A DNA stretch of 33,727 nucleotides from Spirochaetota bacterium (GCA_024274705.1 JAJSAL010000073.1:1-33727); one strand, 5' to 3'; numbered from the stretch's first letter, positions 1 through 8,422 are shown. The notes: generated by a model from the sequence alone, not told the origin. Numbers and translations: made by a program.

Positions 1-129
1 CAGAGTGCTTTCTTCCGGCAGCTCTATCTCTAAAGGATAGCCCGCCTTGATCTCCCGGGGCTGCTGCCTCCTGACAGCCTCGGAAACGTTTCTCACGAGG
101 GAGGCAAAAAGTTTAACATACACTTTCAT
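1..129 (-). CDS. MoaD/ThiS-family sulfur-carrier protein, partial (3' end outside window)
   Basis: The minus-strand frame opens at an ATG (129..127) and stays open for 43 codons to the window edge. It begins MKVYVKLFASLVRNVSEA and continues with the LEIELPEESTL stretch, which is the beta-grasp start of MoaD-like small subunits of molybdopterin synthase. In MoaD proteins a C-terminal Gly-Gly donates sulfur to the pterin dithiolene; that end is outside the window. MoaD-like genes commonly sit beside tungsten aldehyde oxidoreductase genes, and this one follows such a gene and its radical SAM remnant on the same strand, so a role in tungstopterin supply is the likely inference. The visible part is intact, whereas its two upstream neighbours are broken. 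Confidence 0.7.
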   Translation of the reverse strand, partial: MKVYVKLFASLVRNVSEAVRRQQPREIKAGYPLEIELPEESTL

Positions 130-158
130 CGTTCGCCTCATATAACAGGCCGTCCGTC

Positions 159-499
159 TCATGGACAGCGAATAATATCCTGGGCCCAGAGACAATCTGC
201 GCAGGAGGGACTCCAGCCCCAGCAGGCATCATTTTTAGCCCTGAGATCGCAGCTCTCCCTCAGGTCGCAGTCCGGGCAGGAGGGGAAGTTAAAGTCCCGT
301 ACCTCGTTGCGAAAGCGGCAATACTCTTCGGAAGTCCAAATTTCCAGGAGTGACTGCTCGTTGATTTTGCCCAGGCAGTAGCGGGATACCTGCTTGGGGA
401 CACCGTCTATGGCGAAGTAGCTGTAGTTGTGGGAAAGCGCAGGCGGTACTCTTCAGGCAGCCGGGAGGAGCCGTCTTTCCCCAGAATAACTTTGGGCAT
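159..499 (-). pseudogene. Remnant of AOR cofactor-modifying radical SAM/SPASM protein
   Basis: An ATG at 499..497 starts a frame (MPKVILGKDGSS...) that stops at a TAG after about 30 codons. In another frame, from about 435 to the TGA at 161..159, the translation reads HNYSYFAIDGVPKQ, then SLLEIWTSEEYCRFRNEV, then a Cys-rich end containing FPSCPDCDLRESCDL and CADCLWAQDIIRCP. That end matches the C-terminal SPASM auxiliary-cluster region of the radical SAM proteins encoded beside tungsten aldehyde:ferredoxin oxidoreductases. The family is usually well over 300 residues with an N-terminal CxxxCxxC cluster motif; here the radical SAM core is absent and the frame is broken, so I call a deletion remnant. 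Its place between aor and moaD fits the usual cluster order. Confidence 0.7.
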
Positions 500-543
500 C
501 TATATTTCCTAATTTAATCAGAGAATAGTCGGTCCCTCCTGTG

Positions 544-2291
544 TTAAAGCTTGCCAAAAACGGCATCCAGCGCCTCGTCGGGAACGTCAAACACGGTGTT
601 GTGCGGCGGGAGCGGCTCATACTTCATGAACTCCGGCAGGCGGTCGTGGACCCTGGTAAAGCCGGCCGCCTCGTTAAAAGCGCGCTCCTTGCGCAGGATT
701 TCGGCGCCCAGTTTGCTGACACTATCAGTAGTATATTGGGTGCCGAGGACCCCGTTTATTTCGTCTATCACTCCCTCAAAGCCGCTGGCGTTGTCCAGGA
801 CGGCGAAGGCGATGAACAGGCAGTGGCCGCTGGAGTCAAAAATATAAGCGGTGGCAGATTGAAAGTTGCGGCTCAGCTCTGCCTTGCCCTCCGGGCTTAA
901 TGGGTCGGCCTTGCCGCCCACGCTGAGGACCTCAGGGGCAATCGTATAGCCGGCGGTATGGTCTGCACCCATCGTGGTGGTGGCGTAGGTTATGCCGATG
1001 CCCTTGACCGCCCGCGGCTCGTAGGCCGGCATACTCTGCCCTTTAACCGTGGGACAGCGCACAACACCCAGTGTTTTGGCGGCGGTCTCCGTGCCGTTGC
1101 CCAAAATGCGCCCTAAAGGCGTGCCCTTGCCTATCTCCATCAAGAGCTCGATGGCTTTCTTGCCGTCTCCGAATTCGGCCAGCCCGGCTTCCATGGCCAC
1201 GGCGAGAGTGGTCCCGGTCTCTATAGTATCCAGTCCGTAGGCATTGCAGAGCCGGATTAGCTCGGCGATAATGTCCAGATCTTCAATACCGCAGTTAGCG
1301 CCCAGGGACCAGTCTGACTCATACTCAACACAGGAGACATGTTCGGAGCCGTCGGCCTTGTGCCATGTGTTGGAGCACTGGATGATGCAGCCCGGGCTGC
1401 AGGCGTGGTTGTAAAGCTCTTTGCCCAAACGCTCCTTGTTGCCCTCAAAGATAGCTTCCCCGGCGGTCTCGGGTGCTCCGGCGAAACGCCCGCTGGAAAA
1501 GTTCTTGGTGGGCAGCCCGCCGGCCTCGTTCATGATGTTGATGAGGACGGCGGTGCCGTAGGTGTTGAGGGCGCCCTTGGGCTTGGTAAGGTCATTGGTG
1601 CGCAGCGCCTCGGTCAGCTTTTTGCGCCCCTGGTCGAAAAGAGCCTTGTCGGCGATTTCCACCCAGGGCGCATCCGTCTTGTCTACAACGATGAACTTCA
1701 ACCCCCTGCTGCCCATCACTGCACCAAGGCCGCCCCGGCCGGGAAAGCGGCTGGGTCTCCCCTTAAGGTCATCAAAGGCCACCCCCGAGTTGCTGTATAG
1801 GTACTCACCGGCCAGACCGATCCCGGCGATGTTCACCTTGCCGAAGCGCTCAAAAAGTTTCGGGTAGACCTCGTCCAGCTCCTTCCCAACATACTCGTCG
1901 GCCGGGAGAAACTCTACCCTTGGTTTGCTGTCCGATTTATCCCAGGTGAGATGGACCAGCCAGAACTTCCCCTTTTCTTTGGGCTGGCTTTCTACTACGA
2001 GAGCCCTGATGCGCATGGCAGCCAGCGCGGGAGCCCAGCCGGAACCGGCATTGGACTCTTTAATCCCATTGGTAAGGGGCGATTTCGCACCAAGTGAGAT
2101 ACGGGCCGAAGTAGGCGCCGAGGTACCGGTTACAATACCGGGAGCGAAGACCAGCTTGTTGTTCGGTCCCAGGGGATGGCAATTGGGCGGGACCTCATCA
2201 TGGACGATGGTCGAGGTGATCCCCCGGCCTCCTAAAACCCGGTGGTACTCAGGCAGGTCCGGTCACTCATGTTGATACGTAGAATCCACAT
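544..2291 (-). pseudogene. aor: Tungsten-containing aldehyde:ferredoxin oxidoreductase, frameshifted near N-terminus
   Basis: The start is ATG 2291..2289 with an AAGGAGG ribosome site 9 bases upstream; it encodes MWILRINMSD, the usual AOR N-terminus. That frame ends at TAG 2234..2232. From about 2259 another frame carries LPEYHRVLGGRGITS and DEVPPNCHPLGPNNKLVFAP and then runs unbroken through about 570 residues to 544. Some 8-10 residues expected between the two segments are missing, so this is a small deletion plus frameshift, not one miscalled base. Downstream parts look intact: cluster ligands in ACSPGCIIQC, the late cysteine in DSSGHC, and the KGIGITYATTTMGADHTAGY pterin-binding region. 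AORs oxidise aldehydes to acids with ferredoxin using a tungstobispterin. The methionine at 2016 is internal and would drop part of the N-terminal domain. The gene looks GC-richer than the loci to its right, which fits acquisition by transfer. Confidence 0.8.
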
Positions 2292-2819
2292 CTTGTTTTT
2301 CCTCCTTACTTTAATAAGAGCAGAAAAAAATCTGCCCGGTTTATGATAAAAAGGCAACACCGAACCGCTCAGGGCCGCGCCGCCTCCTTTGCAAATACGA
2401 AAGGCAGAAAGGTGACCGCCTTACCGCCAGACACCGATTACTTCCGGATAAGAATTAGTCTAAGGGAATTTTTAAGAACAGCTAATAAGAGGCTGCTTTG
2501 ATACCCTTTTATTCTTATTCTCACGTTATTATAAACTAAAAATATTAAATGTCAAAAGATTTAGGATTACAAGAAAAGACTCACGATTTTTAAGTGTTAA
2601 AACCGCTATGCGAAATAGAATTTAGGGACATCCTTGAGCGACTCTTGGACAGTCTTTAAATATACTAAAACAAGAAGAGATATATGGAAAAGTTGGTTTA
2701 TGCATTACTGGTTGTATTACATAGTTGCTACCCTATTTGCCAGCTGTTCGAAGACGGCAGAAAAAACAACAGTCCAGTTGTCTGATGCTCCCGCAACAGA
2801 GACAGAAACCCAGGGAGAT
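2292..2819. other. Gene-free spacer upstream of aor
   Basis: The first part (to about 2460) is the aor leader on the minus strand; it contains GC-rich complementary stretches next to AAAGGAGGC-like sequence but no fold I can assign to a known riboswitch. From about 2460 to 2640 the DNA is AT-rich with no coding signal. The open stretch from 2634 to 2819 is in frame with the maturase remnant that follows but does not resemble it or anything else I recognise. Confidence 0.4.
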
Positions 2820-3176
2820 AAGAAACTGAAGCTGGTGGTCAATCAAGAGAAGAGTAAGGTAGCCCGAATATCCGAATGCGTCTGCCTCGGATTTACCTTT
2901 AAGGGAAAGCAGCTTCGGTGGTCTTAAGGATCGTTCAAAGACTTCCGGTATCAACTTAAAATCCTGACCAGGAGATCCTGGGGAGTTTCTATGAAATATC
3001 GGATTCGCAAGTTAAACGTATATGTCCAAGGGTGGATGAATTATTACGTGATCTCCCAATAGTACACACCCGTACAGGATATTGACGGATGGCTGCGAAG
3101 GCGTATCAGGATGTGTTACTGGAAAATGTGGCGTTATCCCAGAACCAAAGTGAGGAAACTGATGGCACCGGGCAAG
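2820..3176 (+). pseudogene. Group II intron reverse transcriptase/maturase, C-terminal remnant
   Basis: One frame reads KKLKLVVNQEKSKVA, then CLGFTFKGKQLRWS, then TAA (2925-2927), then FKDFRYQLKILTRRSWGVSM, then KLNVYVQGWMNYYVISQ, TAG (3060-3062), and finally DIDGWLRRRIRMCYWKMWRY. This is the thumb and domain-X (maturase) end of bacterial group II intron-encoded proteins; the WMNYY and RRRIRMCYWKMW segments are characteristic. The fingers and palm with the YADD catalytic site are absent, and no domain V or VI RNA was recognised nearby, so this is a dead fragment. The frame continues uninterrupted into the unrelated gene that follows; the fusion point is near RKLMAPGKDR (about 3160-3180). Confidence 0.8.
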
Positions 3177-3860
3177 GACAGGACCAGGAAACTGGTGCGT
3201 CTGGTCGAAGACGGCTTTTTCCTCAAAAAGGAGAACATGGAAGTTTCGTCCATGACAGCGGCTGATTATTTCCAGTATTGCAGAATCGCATATATTGCCG
3301 GGAAGCGCAAAGAGGAGACAGTCGATAAATCGTTGAATGGTCGAGAGATGTACAGCCGATATGCTGACGGCCGACACGAAGGGCTTCTGGATATATATTC
3401 AGCTTCCGAGCAGGAGTTTGCCGATTGGATCGACGGCAAACATCCCAAAAGAGGATGTGGTGGGCACCCGTGGGAGATTAAGCGAGGGGGCAATACAACG
3501 CATATAGACCTTACCGTTTCTCGTCCGCCCTCATACCGGCAAGAGGGTTTCAAGGTTGAGCTACGAGGTGAATCTATCGGCAGAATGGTGGAGACGATGC
3601 GCATTTTCCTGGCGATCCACAAGGCCAAGTTTCCCATTTCTCTCGCCAATCCGGAGGGCGCCCGCTAACGTCTTCTGGCTCAAGACAACATCGGAATCAT
3701 TCCGTCTTACGCCTCGCTGCACAGGGCTAACCAACATTTCTGCCTGGATAAAGAAGTGTTCGGCGTCATGCACTACGATGATCTGAGCCGGTTCAAGCGA
3801 CGGATAACCCCTCACTTCACATGGGAACCGTTGCCCATCTTTAAACCAAGAGACGCCTGA
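3177..3860 (+). pseudogene. Unrecognised conserved-looking protein with in-frame stop
   Basis: The frame contains MTAADYFQYCRIAYIAGKRK, ADGRHEGLLDIYSASEQEF, KHPKRGCGGHPWEIKRGGN and GFKVELRGESIGRMVETMR. It meets TAA at 3666-3668 and then carries on in the same frame with RLLAQDNIGIIPSYASLHRA and ITPHFTWEPLPIFKPRDA to TGA 3858-3860. The sense sequence after the stop has the same composition and reads naturally as a continuation, so a single nonsense change (for example AAA to TAA) is the simplest reading. I do not know the function; it is soluble, has many charged residues and no membrane segment. The 5' end is fused to the maturase remnant, so the native start is lost or is the methionine at 3237 or 3252. 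Confidence 0.55.
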
Positions 3861-3974
3861 ATAGGGGCGAAGACCCCACGGTGTTTTTATCGTATACGAA
3901 AATGCTGTTATCGTCGATGCCGGTGAAGAATTATTTCGAAAAGTTCCACCTTGACTGAATGCAAAAAGTAATGC

Positions 3975-4214
3975 ATGAGAATAATAAATGTTCGAAATTT
4001 GCAACATCATCTCCGTGCTATTCTTGACGATGTCGTTAAAGGAGAGACCATCGAGGTCATACGCCGTAATAAAGCGGTTGCGCATATTGTTCCTTTTGAG
4101 GAAAAGAAATCCCCCGACCCCTGGCCGGATTTAATGAAACGCTTGAACCACATCTATGAAAACAAAAGGGTCAACCCGGCTGCATCCGATATCATTTACC
4201 GCGACAGAGATTGA
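3975..4214 (+). CDS. Phd/YefM-type antitoxin
   Basis: The 79-residue product begins MRIINVRNLQHHLRAILDDV and continues KGETIEVIRRNKAVAHIVP, the Phd/YefM antitoxin fold (strand, two helices, then a short hairpin that ends in a hydrophobic Ile-Val-Pro). Its C-terminal part (DPWPDLMKRLNHIYENKR) would be the toxin-binding tail. Antitoxins of this class bind their own operator as dimers and neutralise the partner toxin. Its stop codon lies 2 bases before the start of the PIN-domain gene, the usual coupled arrangement. No strong ribosome site is visible before the ATG. The gene itself appears intact although its toxin is not. Confidence 0.75.
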   Translation: MRIINVRNLQHHLRAILDDVVKGETIEVIRRNKAVAHIVPFEEKKSPDPWPDLMKRLNHIYENKRVNPAASDIIYRDRD

Positions 4215-4216
4215 TC

Positions 4217-4477
4217 ATGGATGTTTATTTCGATTCCGGTGCTCCGGTAAAACTCTATGTGAAAGAACATTATTCAGAAGAAGTCACCACTCTCGCTTCG
4301 GCTGAGGAACTTTCCCATAAACATACCAAATATATACTATGCCGAGCTCTTGATATTCTGCACGTTTCAAGCGCACTCTGTTTTTCATGCTCCCGTTTTG
4401 TCACTGGCGATAAAAGACAGGCAAAATTGGCGAATGAAACAAAATTGGACGTCCACCTGCTTGGCGATGAATGTTAG
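4217..4477 (+). pseudogene. PIN-domain (VapC-like) toxin with internal deletion
   Basis: The start MDVYFDSGAPVKLYVKEHYS is the first strand and helix of a PIN ribonuclease, with the first metal-binding Asp in YFDSGA. After SAEEL the sequence jumps to RALDILHVSSALCFSCSRFV and TGDKRQAKLA, the third and fourth conserved acidic segments. The central part, which normally carries the second acidic ligand and several helices, is missing: 86 residues against about 130-145 for the family. The reading frame is kept across the junction (about 4305-4345), so a shortened protein could be made, but cleavage activity is unlikely. I prefer the ATG at 4217; a TTG six bases earlier overlaps the antitoxin stop. 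Confidence 0.65.
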
Positions 4478-4817
4478 CGCAATCCACCAGCTAACAGATT
4501 CCGTATACGACAGGATACTATCGCATCTATTGCTTTGTCCATGGTTATGTCCAATCCATACCGGCAGAAGGATCAGACCATGCGACGGTACTTGATTTCT
4601 TTGCGTCTTAAAAGTGTTCAAAAAGTCCATAAGCACACATATTTATGTGCGTTTAGTCGATTTCCATCCATTGAATAGCAGCACAACCGTCAGATCATGT
4701 CTCTATTTATCTTTGATTCTATTGCGCAAGCCAGCGGATCGTCTGCATCCAGAGGAGTGCATAACCCTTCCAGGTGGTACATGACCCGGGGCACCAGTGG
4801 GGACCGATGTCGGACCT
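4478..4817. other. Gene-free spacer between accessory island and sugar operon
   Basis: No coding sequence is supported here. A short inverted repeat, CACATA-TT-TATGTG (4636-4649), followed on the minus strand by an A/T-rich stretch, may help end transcription of the minus-strand operon whose last gene stops at 4818, but it is not a convincing terminator. Confidence 0.35.
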
Positions 4818-6170
4818 TCAGGTTTCAGAATCAGCAGAAATCGTCGTCCGGTGCCATCCCTGATTAGATCCTTCGTGAATCAACTGCCAGCCGGCACGTT
4901 TATAGCAATGTTCACACAGCTTTTCCTCTGTAGGAAGGAAATATGTTACAGAACGGGCACCGCATCCGGAGCACACCCCGTACCTGGTAACCGGGGTAAA
5001 TATGTTATGTTCCTGCTCTTTTTCCACGGCGTGGCGGAGCAGATCATCCAGCCTTCCCTGGGCATGGCAGTCGCCCCTTTTCGGCCTCCCTTTTGACAGG
5101 GGATACGCTCCATGCCTGTGTCCCGCCGCGATCATGGCCATGAAATTTTCGAAAGGAATATCATTGGTAACACTGTGGGACGAAGTGAGGATGTAACTAC
5201 CCCTTCCACCCAGGGCTTCGATGTGCTGAATGATATCCTTCTCGACTTCTTCGGGAGTTCCGAAGGCAAGCACACCGGCTATGTCGATGTTGCCGCTTAA
5301 GGCGATCTTGTCGCCGTACTTCCTGAACACATCGTAGATGTCCGCACCGGATGTGGGTTCCACCGGGTTGTACATGACAGTACCGATGTCGATAAGATCC
5401 GGGATAATTTCAACGGCATTGCCGCAGCTGTGCATGGCCACAGGGACGCCGTATTCAGAACACTTTTCCACGATCTTCCGGTAGCAGGGTATGGCCCACT
5501 TCCTGGTCATTTCAGGCCCCATGAGAAGACCCCCTTTCTGTCCTATATCATCTGCGATGTAGATAAAGGACACCCCTTCCTCACAGGCCATTTCCACGAT
5601 ATCCATGTAATAATCCATGCACATGGATATGATCTTTTCGATGAAATCCCGGTCCGTATGCAGTTTCATCATGAACTCTTCGAATCCCACGATGAACTGG
5701 TAAGGAGTCATCACCGGGGCGGCGGTCATGATGGTGGTACCGATGTCTGTACCTTTACAGGCCTCCATGTACTCCCGGAGATAAGCCCTCCTGGGTTCTA
5801 TATCCAGTTCCTTCGAATGAGGGATCACCCTGTCCAGCTGTTCCCATGTGTGGATACTCCCGTCGGTAATGATGTGGGGTTTCCCGTCACTTCCCATCAT
5901 CTTGAGGGGAGCCCAGAGCGCGTCGAAGCCGATGGCATCCTGGCCTATCATCTTACAGATTTCGATGTAATCTCCCGGGTCCATCGGCGGACTGACATAT
6001 TCATCTTCCGAGGCACCCTTGGCGGATCCCAAGGTATGACCCACGGTTTTACCCAGCAGCCTCGAAGTGTGCCTGTCTTCAATGAGGATCTCGAAGTTCG
6101 GGACCCGGTCTACCTTCCTGTGTTCGAAGGCGGCAAGGAGTCTTTCAATACGCGGGGTGTCACAGCTCAT
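4818..6170 (-). CDS. UroD/MtaA-fold protein with C-terminal Cys4 knuckle
   Basis: The 450-residue product starts RIERLLAAFEHRKVDRVPNF, the N-terminus of uroporphyrinogen decarboxylase-superfamily proteins. About residue 240 it has AMHSCGNAVEIIPDLIDIG, where His and Cys of HSC match the zinc site of MtaA/CmuA-type cobalamin methyltransferases and of related UroD-like proteins of unknown reaction. The barrel ends around residue 365 (SHSVTNDIPFENFM). An extra 75-residue tail follows with CSGCGA and CEHCYK, a likely zinc knuckle; standard family members end without it. It is the last gene of the sugar operon, 3 bases after rhaM. Haem synthesis is unlikely from this context. A methyl transfer or C-C chemistry on a sugar-derived compound is a guess from the neighbours. 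Confidence 0.75.
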   Translation of the reverse strand: MSCDTPRIERLLAAFEHRKVDRVPNFEILIEDRHTSRLLGKTVGHTLGSAKGASEDEYVSPPMDPGDYIEICKMIGQDAIGFDALWAPLKMMGSDGKPHIITDGSIHTWEQLDRVIPHSKELDIEPRRAYLREYMEACKGTDIGTTIMTAAPVMTPYQFIVGFEEFMMKLHTDRDFIEKIISMCMDYYMDIVEMACEEGVSFIYIADDIGQKGGLLMGPEMTRKWAIPCYRKIVEKCSEYGVPVAMHSCGNAVEIIPDLIDIGTVMYNPVEPTSGADIYDVFRKYGDKIALSGNIDIAGVLAFGTPEEVEKDIIQHIEALGGRGSYILTSSHSVTNDIPFENFMAMIAAGHRHGAYPLSKGRPKRGDCHAQGRLDDLLRHAVEKEQEHNIFTPVTRYGVCSGCGARSVTYFLPTEEKLCEHCYKRAGWQLIHEGSNQGWHRTTISADSET

Positions 6171-6173
6171 AAC

Positions 6174-6494
6174 TTAAGCCTCGAATCTCCATATCTCCTC
6201 CATGCCGGCAAAGGCACCCTCTTCATTCTCGTCGTACGGGGCCTCTAAGAGTTCATCCATCCAGGCGGCCCACTTGTGATAATAGGGGTCCCGGGCCCGG
6301 ATCCGGTTGAACTCCCCGATGTCTTCGATAAGGGCATAGAGAAACATGAGATTTCCCCGAAGATAGACCGTCATCTCTTTGCATCCCGCCTCCTTCAGCC
6401 CCCTGACTATTTCCGGCCAGATCTCGTTGTGGGCTTTCATGTATTCCTCGAGTTTTCCCGGTTTTGCCCGGTAACAGAGTGCCAGTCTTTCCAT
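6174..6494 (-). CDS. rhaM: L-rhamnose mutarotase family protein
   Basis: The 106-residue product is the normal size for the RhaM (DUF718) dimeric alpha/beta-barrel family. LEEYMKAHNEIWPEI carries the conserved Tyr, His and Trp of the active site, and HKWAAWMDEL gives the aromatic lid near the C-terminus. The family interconverts alpha and beta anomers of L-rhamnose and of similar sugars. A GAGGAGAG ribosome site sits 5 bases before the ATG. It lies 12 bases after the second permease gene and 3 bases before the UroD-fold gene, so it is in the same transcript. No rhamnose isomerase or rhamnulose kinase is seen, so the true substrate may be another sugar taken up by this transporter. Confidence 0.85.
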   Translation of the reverse strand: MERLALCYRAKPGKLEEYMKAHNEIWPEIVRGLKEAGCKEMTVYLRGNLMFLYALIEDIGEFNRIRARDPYYHKWAAWMDELLEAPYDENEEGAFAGMEEIWRFEA

Positions 6495-6506
6495 TAGTTC
6501 TCTCCT

Positions 6507-7406
6507 CTATTTAATAGACCCCGCAGTAAGGCCCTGGATCATCCTTTTCTGCAGCACCATGGCTATGGTCATCAGCGGCAGAAGGGATACCACCATAACC
6601 GCACTCATCTGCCCCCACAGGATACCCCGGTCCTGCCGGAAGTTACTTAAGACCACCGGCAAGGTGGCACTCCCGGAATCGGTCAGGAGGGAAGCTAAGA
6701 GGAACTCTGTCCAGGTGAGAAATATGCAGAACAGGGCGGTAGCCACAACACCCGGAAGTGAGAGGGGAATGATAACCCTGAAAAGACTGGTAGAGCGTGT
6801 GCCTCCGTCGACAAGGACGGATTCTTCGATTGTTTTCGGTATTTCATCAAAAAATCCTTTCATCATCCATACGACAAAAGGAAGCTGGAACAGTACATAG
6901 ACCAGGATGAGTCCCAGGTGGGTTCCAGTGAGGTGCACCTTCCTCATCATCCAGAAGAGGGGTACGGCGATAACAATGGGAGGCATCATCCTCGTTGAGA
7001 GTATCCATAACCCTAAGTCCTTACTCCCTCTAAAGGTGAAACGGGAAAGGGCGTATGCGGCCCAAATACCCACCAGGAGGGCGATGCCTACAGAACTGCC
7101 GACGATAATGAAGGAATTAAGTATATTCGGCACTACCGACTCCACCCTTCCTGCAGACTCCTCGATGTAATAGGTGGATTCGGAGTGTTCATTAGGATCA
7201 ATGGTCCAGGGGAAAAACGCTCCCCGGTAGTGATAAAGCTGGAACTGCTTCGGCAGCAGTTTCGGCGGCATGGAGTAGTACTCCAGGGGTGTTTTAAAAG
7301 AGGTCATGAACATCCAGAACAGGGGAAAGGCGAAACAGAAAGCTACAAAGGCAAGGATGATATGATGGATTACGGATGTTGTTTTATGTTTTGTACTCAG
7401 TTTCAT
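6507..7406 (-). CDS. Sugar ABC transporter permease (MalG/CUT1 type)
   Basis: The product of 299 residues begins MKLSTKHKTTSVIHHIILAF and has six membrane helices, with a periplasmic insertion of about 50 residues after helix 1 that contains the ESTYYIEESAGR segment. The cytoplasmic EAA-type loop that contacts the ATPase is IEESVLVDGGTRSTSLFRVI (about residues 190-210). I chose the ATG at 7406 because it overlaps the preceding gene's stop in an ATGA, a common coupled arrangement; the frame is open further upstream but that part overlaps the other permease and has no membrane character. No ATP-binding subunit is encoded in this operon, so a shared MsmK/UgpC-like ATPase elsewhere must serve it. 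Confidence 0.9.
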   Translation of the reverse strand: MKLSTKHKTTSVIHHIILAFVAFCFAFPLFWMFMTSFKTPLEYYSMPPKLLPKQFQLYHYRGAFFPWTIDPNEHSESTYYIEESAGRVESVVPNILNSFIIVGSSVGIALLVGIWAAYALSRFTFRGSKDLGLWILSTRMMPPIVIAVPLFWMMRKVHLTGTHLGLILVYVLFQLPFVVWMMKGFFDEIPKTIEESVLVDGGTRSTSLFRVIIPLSLPGVVATALFCIFLTWTEFLLASLLTDSGSATLPVVLSNFRQDRGILWGQMSAVMVVSLLPLMTIAMVLQKRMIQGLTAGSIK

Positions 7407-8329
7407 ACGACACTCGTCTCCCTCGGTCTGACTACCGAAATGATAATAAAACTTACCAGGTACACCAGGATAAAAACAATCCAGGACAATGCTGAACCGT
7501 ATCCGAGTTTGAACTGGGTAAAAGCCTGCCTGTAAATGTAGAACGTTGCTACCGTTGTGCTCTGCCCCGGACCTCCGAAAGTGAGGGCATACACTATGTC
7601 GAAGGTTTTGATAACGTCCATGCTCCGGATAAGAAGGACGATAAGCACCTGGCCGCTCATCATTGGAAACAGCACGTGCCGGAAGATCTGCCACTTAGTT
7701 GCACCGTCCACGAGGGCCGCTTCTTTCGGCTCATCCGGTATGGAACGGAACCCCGCCAACAGGGTGATAATGACAAAGGGTGTACACTGCCAGATCTCCA
7801 CCACAATGACGGCGAACAGGGCCCACTTAGTGGTACCGAGGAAATCAATGGGAGTACCTCCCAAGAACATCACCAGGGCATTGACAGCTCCCCACCGGAC
7901 ATCGAAGAGCATCCTCCATAGGTTGCCGCTGGCAATAAGGGGAAGCATCATGGGACTCAAGATAAGGACCACCCAGAGAAAATCCCACTTGATATACTTT
8001 TTACTCAATAGATTGGCAACAAGCATTCCGATGATGAATTCTATGGTCACCGCAATTAAAATGATGATGACGGTAATCCACAGTGACTTGAGAAAATACT
8101 CATCGGCAAAGGCGGTCTGGAAATTTTTAAACCCTATCCAGGGCATATCGAAAAACCCGAGCCCCCGTTTGAGAACAAATTTCTTGAACGCCATGACAAA
8201 GGCAAATATCAAAGGATAAACGATAAAAACCAAAAGCCATATCATGGTGGGAGCCATGAAGAAATAGGGCTCCCCTTTCTTTCTGAACCGGCTTCCTCTT
8301 CCTGCTTTTATCATGCTGGTACCAACCAT
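7403..8329 (-). CDS. Sugar ABC transporter permease (MalF/CUT1 type)
   Basis: The 308-residue protein has a short basic N-terminus (KAGRGSRFRKKGEPYFFM), six membrane helices, and the inner-membrane-component EAA motif at about residues 200-220 (EAALVDGATKWQIFRHVLF). This is the first of the two permease subunits of a CUT1 carbohydrate importer. It is preceded by AGGAG seven bases before the ATG and overlaps the next permease by four bases. A strong hairpin separates it from the binding-protein gene upstream, which should lower permease expression relative to the binding protein. Confidence 0.9.
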   Translation of the reverse strand: MVGTSMIKAGRGSRFRKKGEPYFFMAPTMIWLLVFIVYPLIFAFVMAFKKFVLKRGLGFFDMPWIGFKNFQTAFADEYFLKSLWITVIIILIAVTIEFIIGMLVANLLSKKYIKWDFLWVVLILSPMMLPLIASGNLWRMLFDVRWGAVNALVMFLGGTPIDFLGTTKWALFAVIVVEIWQCTPFVIITLLAGFRSIPDEPKEAALVDGATKWQIFRHVLFPMMSGQVLIVLLIRSMDVIKTFDIVYALTFGGPGQSTTVATFYIYRQAFTQFKLGYGSALSWIVFILVYLVSFIIISVVRPRETSVV

Positions 8330-8390
8330 CAGTTTTCTCCTATTATGACCTGAAACACACGGGGCTGTCAGGAATTTTACATACTTTTTT

Positions 8391-8422
8391 AAAAAGCAGG
8401 TGCAGGGTTATCCCGCACCTGC
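8391..8422 (-). terminator. Intercistronic hairpin with U-tract after binding-protein gene
   Basis: On the minus strand, GCAGGTGCGGG, the loop ATAA and CCCTGCACCTGC form a stem of about 11 pairs with one bulged base, followed by five T residues. This has the form of an intrinsic terminator. Because the permease genes follow on the same strand without another clear promoter, it probably acts as a partial terminator and 3'-end stabiliser for the binding-protein mRNA. Confidence 0.8.

Noticed and set aside
2292..2460. Possible molybdenum/tungsten cofactor riboswitch upstream of aor
   Set aside because: GC-rich complementary stretches are present and the context fits, but I cannot match the conserved core of the known motif; a covariance-model search would decide.
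2685..2786. Short frame beginning MEKLVYALLVVL in the leader of the maturase remnant
   Set aside because: It has weak coding character, no ribosome site and no clear relative; likely chance.
5430..6248. Plus-strand open frame of 272 codons over the second UroD-fold gene
   Set aside because: Antisense shadow; His-rich composition results from reading the complement of the true gene.
6507..7694. Longer version of the second permease with about 96 more N-terminal residues
   Set aside because: The extra part is the other permease gene read in a different frame and has no membrane character; the ATG at 7406 has proper coupling.
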